Translations under genes and position numbers: made by a program
DNA from: Allacma fusca
Taxonomy: Eukaryota > Arthropoda > Collembola > Symphypleona > Sminthuridae
DNA length: 64,000 bases
Direction of reading: 5' to 3'
NCBI GenBank assembly: GCA_947179485.1
Contig: OX359246.1
Coordinates: 29,078,001 to 29,142,000 of the forward strand
Notes under the pieces: generated by a model
What the model was told of the DNA's origin: nothing
The model's database searches: none
What the model saw: the letters and a program-made list of their open reading frames with translations, nothing else
Shown here: positions 34,044-44,739 of the stretch, piece after piece
How the letters are laid out: each line of letters opens with the position of its first letter
How positions within the stretch are numbered: position 1 is the first letter of the stretch

Positions 34044-34489
34044 TGGCGTTCAATATGTACGTTCAAACTTTTAAGACTGCTGGGATTCCGGATTACTGGA
34101 GACGAAGTCTCCAGGAGCAGAACGAGCGGGCAGGCAAGGATTTTGCTAAGAAGGAGAAATACTTTGCCGGGAATACGAAAGAAGAAATGTCAGTCCGAAG
34201 ACCCGTCACTTTTGGACTGCAACTTTACAGGTATGGTCTGGTAAGTGCCGTGGTGTGTTTCGTACTAGAAGTAGTTTTTAAAAAATTTGTCTTCCTCAAA
34301 AATATTTGTAAAGATTGCATAATAATTGGAGTTCCCATGATTCAAAATTGTATCCTCTGCCTTTGGAGTACCTTTGCTTGCCGAAAAGGTCAAGAATTTC
34401 AGTTTTTAAACAAATTACCATTGAAAATTTTGAAAACCCGTCTATCAAAATCAAAGTTTAAATTAAGGTTATCTCAACGATTTGAATGA
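34044..34489 (+). pseudogene. Orphan duplicate of IR5 exon 3
   Basis: Almost identical to 27672-28117 (offset 6,372), with the acceptor kept and the frame open. It has no exon 1 or 2 in front of it, because the duplication starts within intron 2 and the upstream sequence is LINE. It could only be expressed if IR5 transcripts spliced over the first copy. Differences seen include K to M near the start and T to K within the tail. Confidence 0.85.
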
Positions 34490-34936
34490 GATATTGTACT
34501 TGATTCTGGATTTATACATATAATAGCAATCATTTAAGAAATAAAAGTGAACTTGAGGATTCTTAATACTATTAACTGGAAGAAGCGGCAAGTCTCATTG
34601 TAGAATCTAAAATCTCACCTCTGAAGCACTGGCGATAACTTATATATTCACTTTCTATGTTTCCATCTCTCTAAATATCTATTATGTATATCTATGTATG
34701 TATGATTATTCCCAGTCCATATACTCTAATTCGAATGTATACAAATATGGCCAGACATTGCAGACGTATTTGCTATAAACTGACATGTTACCAGAGAAAA
34801 GACCGGGATAGTGCATGCTCGCCCAGTAATCTCGTATAGCCAGTGTACATTCTAAAATATGTGCATATTAATTATGTTAGCAAATACTTACTATTAAGAT
34901 GCTATAAAGTTACTTGTAGTAACTAACTCTGTTTTT

Positions 34937-35452
34937 AGGGGCGACGTAGACGACGCCCCTAGTAAGATGATCGATGTTCGTCCGTACGTCCGTACGTCCA
35001 TTCCCACGATAACTCAAAAATAAGTTGATCAGTTCCGTCGAAAGTTTTTGTCGACATCACGTATGTCAACAGGTGGTCTGAGTTTTTAATTGGTTGAAAT
35101 CGATTGGATAGTTTTGGAGAAACAAATTCTTGAAATTTCCAAATTTCAATTACATCACGGTGGTTTCAAGCACTACAATGTGCAACCCGATTTCGATGAA
35201 ATTTTTCCTGGACATTACTTATGTCAACATGTAACCTTGGTTCGTATTTTGTTGATATCGGTTGGATAGTTTCTGAGAAAAAATTCTTGAAATTTCGAAG
35301 TTTCAATTAAATTACGGTTATTTCAAGCACTACTGGACCGCTTTCAATGAATTTTTTTTATTCTCAATCCGAACTCAACAAATATTATGCACATCACCTC
35401 CACCTTATTACCAAATCGGGTTTACCTCGGAGGAGCGTCTACGTCGTCCCTT
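34937..35452. mobile_element. MITE-like element with GACGTAGACG ends, copy 2
   Basis: Tandem-duplicate copy of 28565-29080, offset 6,372 bp, with only a few substitutions (for example CTGCAACC to GTGCAACC). Confidence 0.5.
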
Positions 35453-36129
35453 CGCGCAAGCAGTAAATTATCTTTTCTTCACGCGGAAGTTGCGTGTAAC
35501 TTCTGGACCATCGACAATAAACAGGGATTAGCAAGTTGTTGCATTTAGCATTGCAGTTAGCTCTACATGTAATTGCATAGATTTATTGGAAAAGCAAAAT
35601 CAATAATCTTGTTGCACAAAATACACTCTCAAGTTGTACCACTGCAAGCATCCGTTGAGACAGACTGGTGGGGAATGAACCTTGTGAATTTATGAGGCAG
35701 TTACAAGAATTTCGCATTAATGAATGCTGAAATCACAAAATTAATCTCGGAACTCTTGTTTGTATTATATTTCAAAGTTCATGTGTATAATATTTATTAA
35801 CTTGATCCCTTATTTCAGCTTTTACAGAACTGACAGTATGTATCTAAACATTATAATAAAATATCAAAACACATTTAACAATATCAATCATTCGTAGTTT
35901 TCGATTACATCTTCCATGTGAAATTAGCATAAAACATAAAAAGGGAGCATTGAAACTAGACGTATAATTATATTAACATTCTACTACTCCTAAACAAGTG
36001 TATTTCACATTTACTAAGAGAGACAACGTAAAATTAAATATCTAAAAGAATTAAGAGTGGTGATCAAAATTTCACAAAAAAATTTCTAAAAAATTCGTAC
36101 GTAATTACAGCAGTTGCTCAAAAATTATC

Positions 36130-36202
36130 CTAAACTTTGTAGGTAATCGTAACTCCCGTCGAAGCTTCAATTTCTACCTTGTGGATTCCGACAACCCATA
36201 TA
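36130..36202 (-). pseudogene. T3 relic, second tandem copy
   Basis: Duplicate of 29757-29829; one substitution changes GIHKAEIE to GIHKVEIE. It again abuts the 3' end of the LINE. Confidence 0.8.
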
Positions 36203-38540
36203 GATAGATAGATTTATTAAAGGTCGATTTGGCCTTAGCCCTTACAACCCGCTTATTATCGCATTAATTACAAAAAATCGAATAGCTTTAATTAGAGTAA
36301 ATGAATTGTGAATTGTTTAAGGAAGTAGAATATATTGAAAAACATTACTAAGTGTTGTGGTGTAGGTGAAAAAGGTTCCCTGCTATAACAACGGCCGTCA
36401 AAAACCTACACGTCTTTCTCCATTACACTTCATTATTGTACTACTTATTCATCAAGTACCAGATAGGACATTGTAGATAATTATTTATAGATTACGGGTA
36501 TATCAGATGTATTAGCTGCGAGAGAATATACAAGTACATTTAAAGTGGTTTACAAATATATTAGTGCCTCCAGGTCGTGAGTTATTGTTATACGTGTTTC
36601 AGCCCGCCAACAGCCCCAGCCTTACGACATCCCTGCTTATTTGTCTGGTACCCGCCCATGAGGTTGTTACCATTTGTCGAAGGCTATTGATGGGCTGCTA
36701 CCCGTACACTTCCTTTCGGCTTACATGTTTTGTACCAATCTCATGGGTGGGTGCAACTGTACTTCGAATGTGTTTCTAATACCTTCCCAGCTTCAAGTAC
36801 CATTTCTTATTTTTATTGCGTCCTTCCAGAATAGATAGGCTCGTTTTGTTCGGCTCTGGTCATCTTCTGTTTGTAGGAAATATTGGATAAAGTCGTGTTG
36901 TCTTAGCTTATTGGCTTCAGGGATATGCTTTGCTCTGATGTCTTCGTAAACTTCACATTCGCACATTATGTGGTAGCGGTCTTCTGCATTTTTAAGGCAC
37001 GCACATAATGCGTCGATCGGTCCGCTTTTTGGTTTCCACCGGTAGGTCATAGCTTTTAGATTAATGTTTCTGCATTGAACATTTATTCTTGGTTTGTCTA
37101 ATCTGAGATTTTGTATGAATTTCGTAAGCGCCCAGCTGTGTCCCTGTCCGTAAAAATCTTCCCTCCAAACGTGGGTTTTTAATCCGATGTACCGGCTGCT
37201 CTCAGTCTGCAACATGTCTTCTACATCTGTGTTTGTAGAATGGAGATCTATCTTTCTCCATAAACTGTCGCAGTTTTTTTTCAAGTATTCCCTTGTGAAT
37301 TTGTTGAAATCCTCTTCGAGTTTAATTGATTTAAATAATGTCCTCCACTGAGATCTGTTATTCGTGTCTCCCTCGATTGCTTCCAGCAGCCTGTAGCACT
37401 TTGAAGCCATAACAGTTGCATTTTCTGAGAAGATAGAGTTGTACATTGTTGTTATAATGCTTTTCGCGATTAATGCTCGCATTGATTTACTGGACGCAGG
37501 ACGTATCCAGGAGTGAGATTGCAGGCTCCAGTAATTCTTCGTAAAAATTTAGTCTGTATCTTTTCCATTTCATCTACAAACTCCATTCCCCAAATCGGGA
37601 ATCCGTAGAGTGGGATTGTTGTTACTAAAGAGTTGAAGAGTCTCATGATGATTTCTATATCGTTCAGTTTGGTTGACCTAGTAGTGTTTAAAAGTAACTC
37701 GACTGCAGCGTTGGTCTTCAAAAGGGTTTGTTTGAGGTGGTAGTGGAATTTTCCGTTTCGATGAAACTCCACTCCTAAATATCTGTAGCTACTTGCTATT
37801 TCTATAACATTTCCATTGTAGTAGAATTCCATTGGCATAACTTTGTTTTTCTTTGTTGGTACTGGTCCTTTTCCAAAAATCACCACCTTAGTTTTTTCCA
37901 GGTTTATGTTGAGATCGTTTCTGCTGAAGAATGTGCTGAGAATTCCGATCTGGGTTTGGAGGTCTGCGGGAGAGTCTGCTGTTAATACGATGTCGTCCGC
38001 GTAAATTAGAATGGTAACTTCAGTGGTAAGCAGTTTCGCACCTCGTACTTTGGATTTGACAAGCAATTCTGTGATTTCATCAATACATATAGAGAATAAC
38101 GTCGGACTCAGTGTTTCCCCCTGCAGTACTCCATTAAGTACGTCCATGAAATTTGTATATCCCCCTGATGTTTGGATTTTTGCCTTTGCTTGATTGTATA
38201 TTTCTTGTATCTTTAGAAGAATGTAGGCAGGTACTCCCAGCGTTTCTAACCTATCCCATAGACGTTTCCTCTTAATGGAATCAAATGCCTTTGACAGGTC
38301 TACGAATAAGCAGTACAACTTCTTCTGGTTTGCCAGCGCATTCTGTATTAGAGTGTTTAATACAAACAAGTGGTCTGAACAGCTTCTATGCTTTCTGTAT
38401 GCTGCTTGGGATTCTGATAACACCTTATGTTTTTTGATCCATGTGTGCAGTCGCTTTGACAGGAGCATCGTAAATAGCTTTACTATTGTGTTGACTAAAG
38501 AAATTGGTCTGTAGTTACAAGGTGAGTTTTTGTCGCCCTT
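36203..38540 (-). mobile_element. LINE copy 2, truncated within the reverse transcriptase
   Basis: It matches 29830-32168. It keeps the C-terminal Cys/His region (37482-36793) and most of the RT (palm motifs FVDLSKAFDSI and YADDIVL) but ends at 38540, just after the NYRPISLVN region. No endonuclease or ORF1. The same RT/C-terminal frame break as copy 1 is present. Confidence 0.85.
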
Positions 38541-38762
38541 CGTATATAACGTTTATTAACGGAGGTGAGCACGTAAGTGCCCACCTCGTGGAATGTTCCA
38601 GACATTATTTTAACCAATGGAAATGTAACAAATAAAGGTACCTAATGTATTTTACAGGGGTTATTGTACCTTAGCCTGACATATATGTACATCAATGTTA
38701 CAATATGGTATACTTTAGCTTACAATCATTTCTACAGCCAATAATGGCTTAACAGCAAATAA
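38541..38762. other. Junction between the tandem duplication and IR6
   Basis: About 220 bp that matches neither neighbour. It includes an imperfect hairpin around GGAGGTGAGCACGTAAGTGCCCACC (arms GGTGAGCAC and GTGCCCACC). No gene is seen. Confidence 0.35.
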
Positions 38763-39975
38763 CACTGGTCTTCTCATTCACAGTTCCAAAATTCACTTTG
38801 TGACAGCTTTGCCAAAGAAGGCCTCCTTTAATACCCTTTTGAAATTTATCGAACCCTTCAACAATTTGGTATGGGCCGGATGTTTTGTCAGCTTCTTCGC
38901 CATGTTCATCATCGTACTATTTGTAAATCACTTTAGCTATAACGGATATAATATCGCTGCCTCAGGTTTGAATGCGGCCATATATCCAAAGAAATGGAAC
39001 AAATATGTACATTATCACACTTCCTTAGCTCTGCTCAATCCAGTTATTGATCAAAGTGCATTTGCGTCTACAAATTTTTCTAAAACCATCCGCTTTGACT
39101 CAATTCGTTTTGTGATGACTATCTGGTTTTTAGCTCTTATTATTATTGTTTCTGCGTACAAATGCAAAGTAATTTCTATAGTTGTCAAACCACTGTACAT
39201 TCAGCCACCATCCACATTTGAGGAGCTTGCAAACTCACAATGAAATTGGTGCTGTTTTATACACCGCCACGGTTTTTCCCTTGCTAAGTCGATTGAACAA
39301 CAGTGTTAGCAAAGCCATTTTATCCAGGACGACGGCGTACGGTTTCTACATATCTTATTGGTTTAAAGTTTCTAACGGACATCTACGGTCAAAAGATGTT
39401 TATGAATTCCGAAGATTCGCTTGATCCTGGACCCCTGGGGATAGGGGTTAGCAAATATTTTCCACAGTAAGCCGGTATATTGGTTTAACTGCTTTTTGCT
39501 TTCGTTTTTACATTTATCTGTATTTGAATGTGGTCTTTGCAAGCACTCACTAAAACTGAAGTGATTAGTATGATTTATGGATTACGTTTTTTTTGCAGTT
39601 GAGCTCGGTAAGTACGTCCAGATGTTGAAGAATGCCGGGATTCCTGAACACTGGAGTCGAAAACACCATAAGCAGAACGAGCTTGCTGGTAAGCGTTTTG
39701 CGAAGAGTCAAGTCAAGACCGATGAATACTATGCTGGGAATACTAAAGAAAATATTTCAGTCCGAATGTCAGTAAATTTAGCATTGCAGCTTTTTAAGTA
39801 TGGTCTCGCAAGCGGCTTGGAGTGCTTTGTTCTAGAAAAAGTTACAGACAATTTTTATTTACTGATGTACTTTAAAAAAATAAGTCGTTTGGGGTTCCAC
39901 GCATTAATAAATGTCTTGTTCAGCTGGGCGTGTCTTAAGTTATTACAATACAGGGTTGGAAATATATTCAGGTGA
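38763..39975 (+). pseudogene. IR6: 5'-truncated ionotropic-receptor pseudogene
   Basis: Homology starts in S1 (GLLIHSSKIHFVTALPKK) and continues through TM1 (LVWAGCFVSFFAMFIIVL), LLNPVIDQSAF, TM2 and IQPPSTFEELANS. A 2-nt loss at about 39238 shifts the frame. Further on, exon 1 is fused directly to the middle of exon 2 (IGLKFLTDIYGQKMF), so intron 1 and the exon 2 start are deleted. Exon 2 ends with a TAA before its donor. Exon 3 (39599-39975) is open, with AGIPEHW and a TM3. About 290 N-terminal residues are missing, removed at the junction with the tandem block. Confidence 0.85.
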
Positions 39976-40766
39976 CCTGTTCGATTGAATTAAAGGTAAT
40001 AGGAAAATTGTATTGCCATCGTTTATAAAATCTTCAATAAGTTTGACTTAAATAAATGATTTTTTTTGCAATAACTTAACTTGAAAATACTCCAAAGAAA
40101 AACATTAATCCATGGGTATGCTGCAAAATAATGTGCATGTACTATTAATATATTAATGAGTTGAGCAAATCCGTTATTGGGTGAGTTATAAACGTGGTTT
40201 TATTTTTTAAACGAGATTTTGTGCCCGACTTCATGTTTTAAGTAATTGTAAACACCCAAAGGATGACATTCCTCGATATTTAGGGGTCAGGGACTGGCAG
40301 ACTGCAACAATTAACTCCATACATAATTTTATAGGATTACACTTAAAGCCATCCGTTTGAACGATTGCCAGACTCACGATTGTTACAAACCACAACTTCT
40401 TTAGAAAAGATAGCCACCATTAATCTGGTCATCCTATTTCCATACTACTTTAAAGTTCGTGTATAGAACACCTGTTAACTTGAAAACTAATGTGAACTTT
40501 CGCATATGGACAGTAACTATACTTATATTTTATGATAAAATATCAAAATACAACAACAATCCAATACTTGAGATGACATATCAAAATAAGATTAAACGCC
40601 TAATGGAATCAATAAAACTTGTAATTAAGTGCATATTTACAAATTAGTTGAATTTAGTACTTCCCAAGAAGTGTGAATTTCACAATAACAACTATAACTG
40701 TGACAAGCAATATGCAATGTACTTTGTAAAAATCACATGAAGATTTGAACAATCTATAAGTATATA
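39976..40766. other. IR6 3' flank, no gene recognised
   Basis: AT-rich. Only short chance open frames. Ends at the target duplication of the next transposon. Confidence 0.35.
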
Positions 40767-40774
40767 GTGTATAG

Positions 40775-42245
40775 CAGTGCATCACATGGGTACAAAAATG
40801 GTTTACCTGGACCTGGTCCCAAATAGTGGGTACTCGTACCTAAACCCGTACCTGATTATAAATACCCATTAAGTAAATGTTGGTACCTGGACCTGAATGT
40901 TATTTACGTAGTGCGTACCTGTACCTGAATTTTACCCGTACCCAAAATGCACCTAGAATATGGACCTGTACCTGAAACATTTCTCTGCGTACCTGTACTC
41001 AATCAGGTACTTAAAAAAGAATTACTTTAAATGATTATTATGTCTCATCATATTTATTTAAATGTTTTTGAAACCAGAAATCATAGCAATTATAACTGAG
41101 ATCCAATTCTGCCTCCAGTCATTGTTTTTGTAATACTAGACATATTAATGGAACTAAAATCTGCAGATTTCAACAAATGTCGTGGCTTCAAACAAAAGCA
41201 TTTCCTGATTGTATCACCATTCATTGAAATTCGCTTTAGCGTTAAAAAATGAGAACCGTATGAAAATGTTCTTTCTATCAGAACACACCTTATTTATAAT
41301 CGAACCCATATCTTTGGTTTACGCGGTTAATCTTTATTAAACAAGCTAAATTATATGCAAGCTTTCGACATCTAACAGACTGTCATCCTCAGGCACTAAA
41401 AAGCATGTGACAGATACAGTAAAACCTGTATATAATGGCCGTTCATATAATGGATTCCTGTTAATAGTGGACACATTTTAATTTTCAGCGCCATCTCCTA
41501 TCCTTTAACATAGGAAAATCCCTTCATATAATAGTTTTCTATATAGTGGAAACCAACTCATAGTGGACTAATGATCATACCCCTTCAGTTAAAAATGCAG
41601 CTTGAGGACCTGTATATAGTGGTCAACCGAACGAAGGGATACAAATCGCACGAACCCAAACCAATACCACAGCTGCTTGAGGTTAACTCAATTAAAGGCA
41701 TTTGTTTTAAGTATTTTCAGTGGTTTCGTGTTGTATGTATGTATATCTATGTACTACATCCATGTACTGAATGACAAGTAAAATTGGAATTCCACGTACT
41801 TATTGCTGGCACGTTGTGCTAAGAAGATGATCAAACATCTCTATTGCATAAACGTATCTATGCTTTTTGAAAAGTTACGATGTTCTTCTGAAAATAGACT
41901 GTATAGCGAAAGCAACCTTTAGGTCGGAGAGAGCCACAGATTAAACTACATGTCTAGTAATACGGATTGGATTTGTGTACGTACAAGTACCCACATTTTC
42001 AGGTACTAATTTATCATGTCCAGGTATATTGATAGCTTGTACGTGGCCCTGTCAGGTACAGCCCAAAAAATAAAAATCTGTACCTGTACCCAACACCATA
42101 ATTTGTACCCGAAATTTGGGTACATATAGCTTGTACCCATAAAGTACCCATTCAGTTTGGGTACTTCAATAGCGTACCCTTTTCTACCTGGACCTGTTCC
42201 TGTACCCAAATACTCAGGTACTACTCGTACCCATGCGATGCACTG
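40775..42245. mobile_element. hAT-like word-repeat element, 1,471 bp, perfect 8-bp target duplication
   Basis: The ends CAGTGCATCACATGGGTAC and, inverted, CAGTGCATCGCATGGGTAC are 19-bp inverted repeats with one mismatch. GTGTATAG flanks both sides (40767-40774 and 42246-42253); its T at position 2 and A at position 7 fit the usual hAT target pattern. About 200-250 bp at each end is a degenerate array of GGTACCTGTACC words, oppositely oriented. The middle is non-repetitive and holds a Tigger-like end at 41417. No transposase is seen. Confidence 0.85.
41417..41640. mobile_element. Tigger/pogo-like terminal segment nested in the hAT-like element
   Basis: A TA is followed by CAGTAAAACCTGTATATAAT and then repeated TATAATGG / TATAGTGG words, as in Tigger/pogo ends. 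The opposite end was not found, so this is a fragment or a degraded copy. Confidence 0.4.
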
Positions 42246-42276
42246 GTGTATAGCAGTTGACCAAAAATGAATGTAT

Positions 42277-42348
42277 CTAAATTTTGTAAGCACTCGTAAC
42301 TCCCGTTGAAACTTCAATTTATGCCTTGTGGTTTCCAACAACCGATAC
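42277..42348 (-). pseudogene. T4: relic of a four-TM gene last exon
   Basis: The - strand reads VSVVGNHKA, stop, IEVSTGVTSAYKI, stop, aligning with the T2 and T3 ends. The internal stop and the lack of other exons mark it as dead. It lies downstream of IR6 and faces it, like T2 after IR2 and T3 after IR5. The hAT-like element inserted between IR6 and T4. Confidence 0.7.
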
Positions 42349-43026
42349 AAAAAAAACTTTATATGAAAAAAGGGCAACTTAATAAGAAAATACTCATCAA
42401 GGGCGTATTACTTAATGAGTACTGCAAATAAAACCCGTACCAGTCCACAGATTTCTGCCCTTGGAAGGCAATGTGACTGCCAATAAACACCACCAGATAC
42501 AAGAATTACATTTTACTCTAGCAGCACTAAGGCAAGGTTAAGCGCACTCAGACGACAACTCTTGGGTAGCACTTAATGAGTACTGCAAATAAAACTCTTA
42601 CCAGTCCACAGATTTCTGCCGTTGGAAGGCAAACCATGTACCTGTGTCCGTATTGTACCCGAAATATAATAGACAAATTCTACACATACCATTCTATCTG
42701 AGTGTCGTACCTGTACTCGGGTACTGTATCCAGATTTGTCTAAATGTAATACAGTATGTTATGTATAAACCATGCATGAAACCTTAGCTAATAATTTTGA
42801 CGATCTAGAGCGGTATTTTCTACTGCTTGTTTTCATTGAAGTGTAGAAAAAGTAGTAGCATTTTTGACTAGAAATGACAACAGGTAACTTGAACTGCATA
42901 CTTGCAGATTCATCAAAATATGATCAATCGCGTAAATTTGGCTGGTCGTATCGTATTTTTCAGTTCTATTTTGTTATTATTCCTCATTTGTGTTTATTTA
43001 TACTTCATAAAACATGTTTTTCCAAA
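42349..43026. other. Intergenic, short local duplication
   Basis: A block with AATGAGTACTGCAAATAAAA and CCAGTCCACAGATTTCTGCC occurs at about 42413-42468 and again at about 42573-42628. Some GTACC words follow (42640-42740). No gene is recognised. Confidence 0.4.
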
Positions 43027-43800
43027 GGCATAGATGCACATCCTCATGAGGACAGAGTGCAGCACTCGCACTCACCTCGCACTCAAAGTATTAACGAGTT
43101 GACTTTGAGGACGAGCGCATGTTATTACAAACGTGCACTCATAATCATGAGTGCGAGTACATACAAAAGATTTGTTTATTAATGAGTGGGAGGACGAGAA
43201 CACAAAAGTATAAATTCATTTAAAAAAAATACAATACTCTGCACTGTGGTGTAAAAAATGCGATAAAATACTTGGTTGTATATTATTATGTCGTATATAC
43301 AATTTTGTACAACTACGTAAAATAGAAACGAAACAAAATCGTTCATTGAGTATGATTGAAAATAGCATACATTTATATTTCAATCATAATATTCGTGTGC
43401 CAATCTGATTTTTTCAAAAATGAGTGGGAACAATGAAAGCAAAAAGGGGAAAAACTATTTTTAAAACCACGGAGACTTGTTCAACTAAAAGCAATCTAGG
43501 CTTAAATGGTCTGCAATTGAAAATATTCTGTGTTGAGTACCGTTATTTTTGCATCGCTAAACTAAACCTTTACAAATAACAATTTGCAGCATTTAACCTT
43601 TATCGTCTTTGTAACCATTGCAAGCATGTGTTATTTACTCGTGTGTGTTAATCATTTGAAACTGATCATTGTCTGTTCGTACAAATATTTCAACTTGAAA
43701 AATCATTTTGGAATTGATGCATGTAGTTTCATTTGATGATTACCATAATGAAATTACATGTAAAAATAAATAGGGGAAAAAATTATTTGCATGCATTGCA

Positions 43801-44006
43801 GTCAGGATTGCATACATATATTGCATTGGATAAGTCAGGATTGCATACATATATTGCATTGGATAAGTCAGGATTGCATACATATATTGCATTGGATAAG
43901 TCAGGATTGCATACATATATTACATTGGATATGTCAGGATTGCATACATATATTGCATTGGATAAGTCAGGATTGCATACATATATTGTATTGGATAAGT
44001 CAGGAT

Positions 44007-44009
<3 letters not shown>
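43801..44009. repeat. 33-bp minisatellite, about 6.3 units
   Basis: Units start at 43801, 43834, 43867, 43900, 43933, 43966 and 43999 (partial), each GTCAGGATTGCATACATATA plus TTGCATTGGATAA with few changes. The unit is a multiple of three with no stop in several frames, which explains the repetitive open frames on both strands; these are not genes. Confidence 0.95.

Positions 44010-44073
<64 letters not shown>
44010..44073. repeat. (TA)n microsatellite, about 64 bp
   Basis: A pure TA run follows directly from the CATATATA part of the last minisatellite unit, probably grown out of it by slippage. Confidence 0.95.
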
Positions 44074-44075
<2 letters not shown>

Positions 44076-44285
44076 AATGCACTGCGAGAATTGGCACGAA
44101 TTACTGCGAGTGCGAGGATCAAATTCTAGTAATTTGTCTTCATTAGGACGAGTGTGACTACAGACTTGACATTGCTTAACATATCATTGTCAGGATGAGT
44201 GCAGTTCATTCAATTAGTACTGAGTGCGAGTGGAGTGCGAGAGAAAATGTGCATGTATGCCCTAAAGTCTAAAATACATTTAATG

Positions 44286-44598
44286 CAGTGCTGCGATCGG
44301 GTCAAGTAATTTAAAAACTTGACCATGAACTTGACTTGACCACGAAACTTCAAGTAATTTTCAAGACACAACCTGAACTTGATAACTCGCGTTACTGTAA
44401 TTACTTGACTTGGGGTTCCAGTACATTTGTCTTACTTGCACTTGAACCTAACTTGTCTTAGAATGTCATGGTCAAGCCGGGTACGTACTTAAACTTGACC
44501 TGAATGATTCAAGTAAAACACTTGGCTTACTTGAACTTGACCCAAACTTGAACTTGACTTGAAAATTTAAGTATTACTTGAACTTGTCCGCAGCACTG
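44286..44598. mobile_element. hAT-like word-repeat element, 313 bp
   Basis: The ends CAGTGCTGCG are inverted repeats. Flanks are ATTTAATG (44278-44285) and ATTTAGTG (44599-44606), a 7/8 match. The whole body is a degenerate array of ACTTGAACTTGAC / TCAAGT words. No coding capacity. Confidence 0.75.
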
Positions 44599-44739
44599 AT
44601 TTAGTGTATGTTGTAAAATTAAAAGAGTAATAACATAAGCTATATGTATTCAGAAACACTGAAAATACCTACAGAAGTTTCCAACGTACGGGCATGATGG
44701 CGTACAACTCATAAAAATGACGCAATTCTCAACGTATCC

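Larger units (their letters stand above)
27654..38540. repeat. Tandem duplication, unit 6,372 bp, second copy truncated
   Basis: 27654-34025 is repeated at 34026-38540 with only scattered substitutions and a few single-base indels. The unit starts inside IR5 intron 2 and includes IR5 exon 3, a MITE, a T3 fragment and a LINE. The first copy ends inside the LINE ORF1; the second stops earlier, inside the LINE reverse transcriptase, and joins unrelated sequence before IR6. The similarity is high enough that a very recent event or an assembly duplication of alleles must be considered. Confidence 0.9.
43027..44262. mobile_element. Possible inverted-end element carrying a minisatellite
   Basis: The left GGCATAGATGCACAT (from about 43028) is matched by an inverted GGCATACATGCACAT at about 44246-44261. 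Both flanks are rich in GAGTGCGAG / CTCGCACTC and AGGACGAG words. No target duplication was identified, so the limits are tentative. Confidence 0.4.

Noticed and set aside
33689-34489. 266-codon + strand frame ending in IR exon 3 sequence
   Set aside because: The first part is antisense LINE ORF1, joined to the exon by the tandem duplication junction; a chance fusion.
43801-43998. CRISPR-like array
   Set aside because: The 33-bp units are contiguous with no unique spacers, and the genome is eukaryotic.
43733-44146. Open frames with repeated GLHTYIALDKS or CIHILHWISQD units on both strands
   Set aside because: They are produced by the 33-bp minisatellite and TA run, whose unit is a multiple of three and lacks stops; several frames are open at once.
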